5,333 nt of DNA from Lachnospiraceae bacterium (GTDB taxonomy: Bacteria > Bacillota > Clostridia > Lachnospirales > Lachnospiraceae): the NCBI GenBank assembly GCA_021200345.1, contig JAJQGR010000086.1, positions 1 through 5,333 on the forward strand, written 5' to 3'. The position numbers and the translations under genes were made by a program. The notes under the pieces were generated by a model, which worked only from the letters and a program-made list of their open reading frames with translations, had not been told where the DNA came from and searched no databases. Positions 1-4,717 of the stretch are shown here, one piece after another. The number at the start of each line of letters is the position of its first letter. The stretch's first letter is position 1.

Positions 1-2331
1 GGCAGGGAGGTATTGGAGACCGCGAGAAAGGTGCTTCCTTTGGCAAATATGCTTGGCAACCAGAACAACATGCCGACTGCCACGTGGGCGGCGCTGGCGG
101 ATTATCTTGAGATCGGGGAGGATCTGTGGCGTTACCGCTACTGTAAGAGTGCGCTTGGTTTTACAACGGATATTTATCGCATGTTTGGCAAAATGGATGC
201 GAACTGGCTGCGGCAAAATGGGAAAGTGCTGGAGCACCGGCTCCGGACGGTACGGTATTATCTGATGGAGGCGAGGAAAGGATTGATGGAGGGTGAGGAT
301 GCCGAAACCGCCCTTGCTTATGTCATAAAGGCTTCCGAGCTCCTGGAATATAAAGAGGAAGACCGGAATTCTCTTCCCCGGTCCGCAGATGGCCTGCGGG
401 CGGAAATGTGGGTTCTGTTTGGCGAGCTTCTGGACAAGGCCGGGAAAGGAGACAGCGTTGCCGATACCCTCGACCGGACAGACCGTTACTGGGCAGAAAA
501 ATCGCCGAAGGAGATTGCTCGAAGCGGAGATCTGGCGCACTACATAAGATATTGCCGTGGCCTGGCGTTGCGGGCCAGAAAGCGGAATGACTCTGAGTAC
601 ATGAATCGGGTGGTGGAAAATCTTTCTCATCTGGTGGAGTATTACACCGAGGATAAAAATGCCGCCCTGTGGCCGGATCTGTACGATCGGCTCATGGATG
701 CCTGCCGGTTTTTCTGGAAGCGAGGTGCGGATCAGAAGACACTCTCTAAGCTGATGACGGCAATGCTGCCGGCGCTGTCTGATAAACAGGGCAAAGGGGC
801 GCTTTCCGGAGAAGAGAAAATCCTGCTTGAGAAGTATGCCCTGGAAGAGCAGAGAGGCGTTCCGTATTACGGACTGGACGGCGAGAGGCTGCCGGATGAA
901 GAATGGCTGAAAATGGTCCTGAATGTACAGGAGGATGACTGCGGAAAGCTCCGTGCCGGAAGCCGTTTTGCGGTGGGGGAAATGCTGCGCGGCCGATTTG
1001 ATTATGCGGCAAAAGGCGGGCATATCCCGCAGGCAGCCTCCGCGGAGAATTGCGGAAACTACTATGCGGAGGGATTTCTGATTCAGCAAATCGCGATCAG
1101 GATAAATTTGTATGCGGAGGTCGATAAGAAGCTGTATGCCGATGCGGCAGTCAGAGACGGATTTGAAAGGCTGACGCCCCTGATCGAGCGGTGGCTTCAA
1201 ACGGGAGCGGCGTCCACGGAACCCTTTGTCGCCGAATGGATGCGTGTCCTTGGAATGTATGCTGACAGCCTGGGGCTGGAATACATGAGCGGCAGCGAGG
1301 ACTTCGGACTCCGCACGGCCTGCGCGAGGGAAGCGATTTCTGTTCTTTTTGAAAGAATGGAAAAGATGCACCAAAAGGAAAAGCTGGAAGAAGCCGGCCT
1401 CCCTGATATGGTCCTCGGGCTGGGAGAGGGCCTTGCTGCGGTAAAAGAACAGGGACTCGCCGACCTGCCGGATGAGCAGTATATAGAAGTGCTGAAATGC
1501 TGCGAACGCGCGGCGGCTTACGGCATGCATACGGATGTGAAACTGGATTATGCTCCGGCTCATGAGATACGACGTAAGATCTTCTGGACTCAGAAAGGGG
1601 CTGAGGTATACCGGAGGCTGGGAGATATTCGCAGAAGCACGTTCTGGTATCTGGAAGCGCTGCGGTGGTTTCTTCAGATGAGGAAGCAGCCGGCGGAGCC
1701 GATGCGGGAGGACGTGGATATAGCGTGGGATACCTGCCGGATTCTGCTTGAGATGGTTTATGTGGGCGAGGTTACGGATCATAGAAGATTAATGGAAATG
1801 GTCGATGAAATCGCAGGCGTATCGACAGTGGCATGCCGGTTGGCCGGCGAGGAAGCCAGAATGTCGGAGGCATGGAAGGGAATCACATTTTTCAGAGATC
1901 ATTTTACCAATAAGGGGGATGAGGATTTCGTAAAGATATCGGGATATCTGCGGAAAGTCAGCCATGCATATCTGGCATCGACACAGCAGGCGAGTGAGGA
2001 GAAACGTCAGGCGGCGTTAAAGTGGTTGCCGGGCTTCCTGGATGCATGTACCTGTCAGATAGAGACGTTGAATATCCAGAACGGCAGCGAATGGGATGAA
2101 ATACTGCAGGAGCTCCACGACTGTAAAGTGAGTTTCCCGGAGGCGGCGGGTCCGATCGCAAGATTAATCGGACAGGTTGCGGAAGGGAGGAAAAGAATGG
2201 ATACCAATATCCATTATCTGGCGATGCAGGGAGTGCGTGATCTGAGCTCAGAGGCCAGTGAAGAGGACTTCATGGCTTATGTGGAAAAGCGAATGGCCGG
2301 AATGCCTTCAAATCTCGGCCGACGCGAATGA
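1..2331 (+). CDS. Large alpha-helical repeat (TPR-like) protein of unknown function, 5' end outside window
   Basis: The frame is open from base 1 to a TGA at 2329-2331, about 776 codons. A TTG at 13 could start it, but the nearest purine-rich stretch (GGGAGG, 5-10) is only 2 bases away. The residues before it (GREV) continue the same amphipathic helix, so the gene very probably begins upstream and this is its C-terminal part. The product is rich in Leu, Ala, Glu, Arg and aromatic residues and reads as a chain of helices of about 30-40 residues. Segments such as GDIRRSTFWYLEALRWFLQM (numbered from the TTG, around residue 535-555) resemble TPR or other alpha-solenoid repeats. I see no signal peptide, membrane segment, Walker motif, zinc site or nuclease motif, so a cytoplasmic scaffold or sensor is likelier than an enzyme. 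It could be the repeat half of a larger multidomain protein, for example a STAND-type ATPase, but that is speculation. The reading frame is certain; the function is unknown. Confidence 0.85.
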   Translation, partial: GREVLETARKVLPLANMLGNQNNMPTATWAALADYLEIGEDLWRYRYCKSALGFTTDIYRMFGKMDANWLRQNGKVLEHRLRTVRYYLMEARKGLMEGEDAETALAYVIKASELLEYKEEDRNSLPRSADGLRAEMWVLFGELLDKAGKGDSVADTLDRTDRYWAEKSPKEIARSGDLAHYIRYCRGLALRARKRNDSEYMNRVVENLSHLVEYYTEDKNAALWPDLYDRLMDACRFFWKRGADQKTLSKLMTAMLPALSDKQGKGALSGEEKILLEKYALEEQRGVPYYGLDGERLPDEEWLKMVLNVQEDDCGKLRAGSRFAVGEMLRGRFDYAAKGGHIPQAASAENCGNYYAEGFLIQQIAIRINLYAEVDKKLYADAAVRDGFERLTPLIERWLQTGAASTEPFVAEWMRVLGMYADSLGLEYMSGSEDFGLRTACAREAISVLFERMEKMHQKEKLEEAGLPDMVLGLGEGLAAVKEQGLADLPDEQYIEVLKCCERAAAYGMHTDVKLDYAPAHEIRRKIFWTQKGAEVYRRLGDIRRSTFWYLEALRWFLQMRKQPAEPMREDVDIAWDTCRILLEMVYVGEVTDHRRLMEMVDEIAGVSTVACRLAGEEARMSEAWKGITFFRDHFTNKGDEDFVKISGYLRKVSHAYLASTQQASEEKRQAALKWLPGFLDACTCQIETLNIQNGSEWDEILQELHDCKVSFPEAAGPIARLIGQVAEGRKRMDTNIHYLAMQGVRDLSSEASEEDFMAYVEKRMAGMPSNLGRRE

Positions 2332-2459
2332 TCGTGCGGCGAAAGCGATATTGATGAAATAAGAGGTTCGAAAGAATTATGCCGGACCAAAGATGGTTCA
2401 GAACAGAGATGATATGTGTGTTTCTTACGCTTTTGTCTCTTTAATCATTATTATTAAAT
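2332..2459. other. Intergenic junction between helical-repeat gene and truncated PTS IIB gene
   Basis: This 128-bp gap starts with the composition of the gene before it and becomes strongly AT-rich from about 2420 to 2459. No ribosome site precedes the IIB start and I see no convincing terminator hairpin. The 8-bp word ATATGTGT occurs at 2412-2419 and again at 2458-2465, the second copy overlapping the IIB start. The layout suggests a deletion or insertion endpoint that removed the 5' end of the IIB gene, but the two 8-bp copies alone could be chance. Confidence 0.35.
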
Positions 2460-2735
2460 ATGTGTATGTCCACAAGCGCTCTGATGAAGGCGATGAGAAA
2501 GTACGCGGCGTTTGTGGGATTTGAATGTCAGATTAACGCCTATGGTGTGTCCAAGGCTTCAGAAGTAGGCCCTGACGCTGACTGTATTCTGGTTGGACCG
2601 CAGATCCGTTATCAGGTGGACGCTGTGAAGAAAGAGGTGTCGAACGTCCCGGTAGAAGCGATAGATATGAAAGCATACGGGATGCTGGACGGAGAAAAGG
2701 TCATAGCGCAGGCAAAGAGAATGATGGGAATATAA
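2460..2735 (+). CDS. PTS lactose/cellobiose-type EIIB, 5'-truncated without catalytic Cys (probable pseudogene)
   Basis: The 91-residue product matches the EIIB fold of the lactose/cellobiose PTS family (ChbB/CelB type): MSTSALM at residues 3-9, then DADCILVGPQIRYQ in the middle, and IDMKAYGMLDGEKV near the end. EIIB normally takes phosphate from EIIA on a cysteine in an N-terminal C-x-x-G-M-S-T-S loop and passes it to the sugar during import through EIIC. Here the visible start gives M-C-M-S-T-S, so the loop glycine is replaced by Cys and the codon where the catalytic Cys should lie, 2454-2456, is TTA. An in-frame TAA stands at 2442-2444. About nine N-terminal residues of the usual 100 or so are therefore missing, and no Shine-Dalgarno sequence precedes the ATG at 2460. 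The rest of the frame is well preserved, so the damage looks recent. The MupG-family gene follows 39 bp downstream. The family is secure; activity is doubtful. A shifted Cys serving as phosphosite cannot be excluded but would be unprecedented to my knowledge. Confidence 0.8.
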   Translation: MCMSTSALMKAMRKYAAFVGFECQINAYGVSKASEVGPDADCILVGPQIRYQVDAVKKEVSNVPVEAIDMKAYGMLDGEKVIAQAKRMMGI

Positions 2736-2764
2736 ACTTAGAAATCTGCTGCCGTGGAGGCAGA

Positions 2765-2770
2765 AAGGAG
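2765..2770 (+). promoter_or_regulatory. Ribosome binding site deciding the MupG-family start
   Basis: The sequence AAGGAG lies 4 bases before the ATG at 2775. An in-frame GTG at 2754 would add seven residues (MEAERRK), but it has no comparable site, and those codons are the ribosome site itself read as protein. The ATG also gives the family's usual N-terminus, MLGVSVYPD. Confidence 0.75.
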
Positions 2771-2774
2771 AAAA

Positions 2775-3959
2775 ATGTTAGGTGTATCTGTATATCCGGA
2801 TCTGTCTCCCAGGGCGGAGATTCAGGAATATTTAAAACTGGCGGCCTCCTACGGTTGTACCAGAGTCTTTTCCAGCATGTTTTCTGTGGAGGGCAGCGCC
2901 GAAGAGGTGCTTGCGTTGTTTGAGGAGTTGATCTGTACCGCTCACGAGGTGGGTATGGAGGTTTCCCTGGATGTCAACGGTCAGTGCCTGAAAAAGCTGG
3001 GGGCTTCCCCGGAAAATCTGGAGGTATTTTATCAGCTGGGCTGTGACATCCTGCGTATGGACGTGCCCATGGGGACGGAGGAGATGCTGAAGCTGATCGA
3101 TAATCCCTATGGTATCCGTATTGAGATGAACGCTTCCATGGGGGAGCGCGGGGCGGATTATGTCAGGGATCTGATCCGCCGGGGCGCTGACCCCAAACGT
3201 TTACTGCTGTGTCATAATTTTTATCCTCAGCGTTATACCGGTATGAAGTGGGAAAAGTTTTTGCAGACGAACCAAACCCTGAAAGAGACGGGAGTCCCCA
3301 TCTGCGCGTTTATTGCTTCCCATGCGGAGAACACTTATGGGGTGTGGGACGCGAAGGACGGCTTATGTACTGTGGAAAAGCACAGGGATCTGCCCATTGA
3401 TCTCCAGCTGAGAGAAATGCTGGCCACGGAGTGCGTGGATGATGTGGAGATCGGGAATGCCTATGCTTCTGAGGAGGAATTGAAAAGCCTTCAGGAGGTG
3501 ATGACTCCATTCATTGACAGTGAGAATAACCCCATGCATGCCATTATGAAAAGCTTTGGTGCTGCAGTCTCAGGGGAGACAAAGGCAGTACTTCAAAAGA
3601 AAGTGCGGATCACGCTGGATGAAAAGATCAGTGAACTGGAAAAGGAAATTCTCTTTCAGTTTTACCCGCACAGGGATATGGGAGACAGCTCTGAGTGGAT
3701 CTGGCGCTCCCGGATGCCCCGTATGATGTACGCGGACAGAAGTATTCCGGCCAGGCCCTTTGCCAAAGAATGGTTTCAGCGGGGCGATGTGATGATTGTC
3801 AATGACAATTATAAGCATTATGCCGGGGAGGTACAGATTGCGCTGCGGCCGGTGAAAAATGACGGCACCAGAAATCTGGCGGGCCGCCTGAGCCTGCAGG
3901 AGCAGGAGATGCTGGAGCTCATTCATGATAATGACACGGTAGTGTTTTTGAAGGGGTGA
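2775..3959 (+). CDS. MupG/DUF871-family TIM-barrel protein, putative 6-phospho-glycosidase
   Basis: This complete 394-residue protein belongs to the DUF871 family, whose characterised member MupG of Staphylococcus aureus is a 6-phospho-N-acetylmuramidase that splits PTS-imported MurNAc-6P-GlcNAc in the cytoplasm during peptidoglycan recycling. Visible family features are the first barrel strand GVSVYPD (3-9), GCTRVFSS (27-34), CHNFYPQRYTG (146-156), GLCTVEKHR (196-204) and DDVEIG (222-227). These make an N-terminal TIM barrel of about 235 residues. A C-terminal beta domain follows, with RSRMPR (311-316) and GDVMIVNDNYKHYAGEVQI (337-355). There is no signal peptide. The length exceeds the roughly 350-370 residues I recall for the family; the extra part seems to lie around residues 250-285 between the domains. 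The PTS IIB gene lies 39 bp upstream, a common partnership for this family. No MurQ or EIIC is in view, so a different phospho-disaccharide substrate is possible. The family call is strong; the substrate is inferred. Confidence 0.9.
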   Translation: MLGVSVYPDLSPRAEIQEYLKLAASYGCTRVFSSMFSVEGSAEEVLALFEELICTAHEVGMEVSLDVNGQCLKKLGASPENLEVFYQLGCDILRMDVPMGTEEMLKLIDNPYGIRIEMNASMGERGADYVRDLIRRGADPKRLLLCHNFYPQRYTGMKWEKFLQTNQTLKETGVPICAFIASHAENTYGVWDAKDGLCTVEKHRDLPIDLQLREMLATECVDDVEIGNAYASEEELKSLQEVMTPFIDSENNPMHAIMKSFGAAVSGETKAVLQKKVRITLDEKISELEKEILFQFYPHRDMGDSSEWIWRSRMPRMMYADRSIPARPFAKEWFQRGDVMIVNDNYKHYAGEVQIALRPVKNDGTRNLAGRLSLQEQEMLELIHDNDTVVFLKG

Positions 3960-4019
3960 CAGGAACTCAGAAAATAAAAAAGAAAAATAAAAAAAGTTCT
4001 ATGAAAAATTGTCCGCTTG

Positions 4020-4028
4020 TGATATGAT
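4020..4028 (+). promoter_or_regulatory. Candidate extended -10 promoter for the tRNA pair
   Basis: TGATATGAT fits an extended -10 element (TGn followed by TATGAT, five of six consensus bases). The region 16-18 bases upstream (around 3999-4006) has no good -35 match, so the call rests on the -10 alone. Initiation would fall near 4034-4036, exactly at the first base of the hairpin that precedes tRNA-Gln. Upstream, 3971-3995 is a run of mostly A that could act as an UP-like element. Confidence 0.4.
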
Positions 4029-4033
4029 AACTG

Positions 4034-4072
4034 GGACTGCTCCAAAGAGCAATTTTGGGGCAGTCCGTTTTT
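4034..4072 (+). terminator. Intrinsic-terminator-like hairpin abutting tRNA-Gln
   Basis: Bases 4034-4046 pair with 4054-4066 in a 13-bp stem with one G-U pair and a 7-base loop (GAGCAAT). A G and five T (4068-4072) follow. The last T is also the first base of tRNA-Gln. It may end transcripts coming from the MupG-family gene, or it may be a 5' leader structure of the tRNA transcript. A smaller alternative hairpin, TGCTC (4038-4042) with GAGCA (4047-4051), uses part of the same left arm and would exclude the long stem. The structure is plain; its role is uncertain. Confidence 0.7.
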
Positions 4073-4143
4073 GGGCCGTCGCCAAGCGGTAAGGCACAGG
4101 ACTTTGACTCCTGCACTCGTGGGTTCGAATCCCGCCGGCCCAG
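4072..4143 (+). tRNA. tRNA-Gln (anticodon TTG)
   Basis: A full cloverleaf can be drawn. The acceptor stem is TGGGCCG (4072-4078) with CGGCCCA (4136-4142). The D stem is GCC/GGC (4081-4083 and 4093-4095). The anticodon stem CAGGA/TCCTG encloses loop CTTTGAC with anticodon TTG at 4104-4106. The T stem GTGGG/CCCGC encloses TTCGAAT. The discriminator base is G (4143). No CCA is encoded, so the end must be added by tRNA nucleotidyltransferase. This tRNA reads glutamine codon CAA, and by wobble CAG. Confidence 0.97.
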
Positions 4144-4147
4144 CTTT

Positions 4148-4179
4148 GCCAGGCATACGTGAGGCAGCGTGTGTCTGGC
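4148..4179 (+). other. Stable hairpin in the spacer between the two tRNAs
   Basis: Most of the 42-base spacer folds into one stem. Bases 4148-4160 pair with 4167-4179 over 13 bp, including three G-U pairs, around the 6-base loop GAGGCA. No T run follows (the next bases are GGCTTT and then tRNA-Leu), so it is not a typical terminator. It may direct endonucleolytic processing of a tRNA-Gln/tRNA-Leu precursor or keep the two tRNAs from misfolding together. The fold is seen in the sequence; the function is inferred. Confidence 0.55.
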
Positions 4180-4185
4180 GGCTTT

Positions 4186-4265
4186 GCGGGTATGGCGGAA
4201 ATGGCAGACGCACCAGATTTAGGTTCTGGCGGGAGACCGTGCAGGTTCAAGTCCTGTTACCCGCA
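4186..4265 (+). tRNA. tRNA-Leu (anticodon TAG)
   Basis: The acceptor stem GCGGGTA (4186-4192) pairs with TACCCGC (4258-4264). The anticodon stem CCAGA/TCTGG encloses loop TTTAGGT with anticodon TAG at 4220-4222. The long variable arm (4230-4240, GGG facing CC) is typical of leucine tRNAs. The T arm is GCAGG, loop TTCAAGT, then CCTGT. The discriminator base is A (4265), as expected for tRNA-Leu, and no CCA is encoded. It reads CUA and probably other CUN codons. It is 42 bases from tRNA-Gln on the same strand and is probably co-transcribed. Confidence 0.97.
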
Positions 4266-4273
4266 CTTATTTT

Positions 4274-4313
4274 ACGGGAATCCTTTTTTCGAGGACTTCC
4301 CGTTTCTTTTTTT
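4274..4313 (+). terminator. Intrinsic terminator of the tRNA transcript
   Basis: ACGGGAATCC (4274-4283) pairs with GGA (4293-4295) and TTCCCGT (4297-4303), with one bulged C at 4296, around a T-rich loop. A tract of ten T interrupted by one C (4303-4313) follows. It sits 8 bases after tRNA-Leu. On the minus strand the hairpin is followed by AAAATAAG rather than a T run, so it should not stop transcripts from the divergent regulator gene. Confidence 0.88.
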
Positions 4314-4345
4314 GAAGTGATTTTGAAAAACAGTTGAGAATAATC

Positions 4346-4582
4346 CTATTTCAAAAGCTCGTCTGTTGTGATACCGAAAAAATCCGCAAGAATGACCACC
4401 TCATAATCAGGGACAAAGCGGCTGCCCTGTTCTATTCTTAATATAGTTAAATCAGAAAACTCATATCCCATAAGCTGTAATTTCTCAGCCAGCTCCTTTT
4501 GCGTCAGTCCGGCATTTTTTCTTAAGGTTCTGACTTTATCTCCGATAATGTTTTTTGATACGCCATTCCAATATATTTTCAT
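4346..4582 (-). CDS. Small Xre/Cro-CI-family transcriptional regulator
   Basis: The 78-residue product is almost only a helix-turn-helix domain of the lambda-repressor (Xre) type. It has VRTLRKNAGLTQKELAEKLQ (17-36), with the LTQKELAEKL turn as helix 2, then SDLTILRIEQGSR (43-55) as the recognition helix and its following turn. The end, ADFFGITTDELLK, is the standard closing helix of these domains. The frame is open further upstream, to a TTG at 4717, but the added 45 residues would run through the intergenic promoter region. The ATG at 4582 has its own Shine-Dalgarno sequence and is preferred. No effector domain is present, so it probably acts as a dimer. It diverges from the secreted Thr-rich gene, and two 14-bp repeats lie between them, one touching this gene's ribosome site. 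That suggests autoregulation and control of its neighbour. The family is secure; the targets are inferred. Confidence 0.88.
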   Translation of the reverse strand: MKIYWNGVSKNIIGDKVRTLRKNAGLTQKELAEKLQLMGYEFSDLTILRIEQGSRFVPDYEVVILADFFGITTDELLK

Positions 4583-4591
4583 TGCATCAAT

Positions 4592-4598
4592 TCCTTCT
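4592..4598 (-). promoter_or_regulatory. Ribosome binding site of the Xre regulator
   Basis: On the minus strand this reads AGAAGGA, about 9 bases before the ATG at 4582, and it decides the start in favour of the 78-residue form. Five of its bases (4594-4598) lie inside the left 14-bp repeat, so a protein bound there would sit on this site in DNA. Confidence 0.65.
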
Positions 4599-4607
4599 AA
4601 AGATGAA
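4594..4607 (+). repeat. 14-bp direct repeat, left copy (candidate operator)
   Basis: CTTCTAAAGATGAA is identical to the copy at 4647-4660, with start points 53 bp apart, close to five turns of B-DNA. This copy ends 9 bases before the candidate -35 of the secreted-protein gene and overlaps the regulator's ribosome site. An operator for the neighbouring Xre protein is the simplest reading. Confidence 0.55.
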
Positions 4608-4616
4608 ACTTTTAAG

Positions 4617-4645
4617 TTGATTTTAGATAGAAACTGTGCTATCCT
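4617..4645 (+). promoter_or_regulatory. Candidate promoter of the secreted Thr-rich protein gene
   Basis: TTGATT (4617-4622) and TATCCT (4640-4645) are separated by 17 bases, and a TG at 4637-4638 makes an extended -10. Each box has four of six consensus bases. Transcription would begin near 4652, inside the right-hand 14-bp repeat, leaving a 5' leader of about 66 bases. I could not find a comparably good promoter for the regulator on the other strand. Confidence 0.5.
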
Positions 4646-4646
4646 A

Positions 4647-4660
4647 CTTCTAAAGATGAA
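4647..4660 (+). repeat. 14-bp direct repeat, right copy (candidate operator)
   Basis: This is an exact second copy of CTTCTAAAGATGAA, lying one base after the -10 element and covering the expected start of transcription. A protein bound here would block initiation of the secreted-protein gene. The outer bases TTC and GAA are inverted, but the interior is not palindromic. Confidence 0.55.
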
Positions 4661-4717
4661 GATTTTGGAAATATAGTTTGATAATGATTTCATCGAAAAG
4701 AAAGGCAGGATTTTCAA

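Noticed and set aside
2363..2372. GGTTCGAA as a remnant of a tRNA T-loop marking an integration site
   Set aside because: No paired T stem or acceptor stem surrounds it; the 8-base match is not enough.
2392..2525. Alternative short frame with a hydrophobic LIIIIK stretch across the junction
   Set aside because: It is a 43-codon frame that runs out of frame into the IIB gene, without a ribosome site; the hydrophobic run reflects ATT repeats.
3963..3999. GAACT/AGTTC hairpin after the MupG-family gene as a terminator
   Set aside because: The stem is only 5 bp with a long A-rich loop, and no T run follows on the plus strand.
3923..4250. Overlapping minus-strand open frames across the tRNA genes
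   Set aside because: They are antisense readings of tRNA-Gln and tRNA-Leu, including the familiar spurious peptide GGIRTHECRSQSP, and have no ribosome sites.
4071..4337. Plus-strand open frame of 88 codons through both tRNAs
   Set aside because: It lies entirely on the tRNA pair and the terminator, and no start signal supports it.
4583..4717. N-terminal extension of the Xre regulator to 123 residues
   Set aside because: It would start at a TTG, cross the candidate promoter and both 14-bp repeats, and bypass a good ribosome site before the ATG at 4582.
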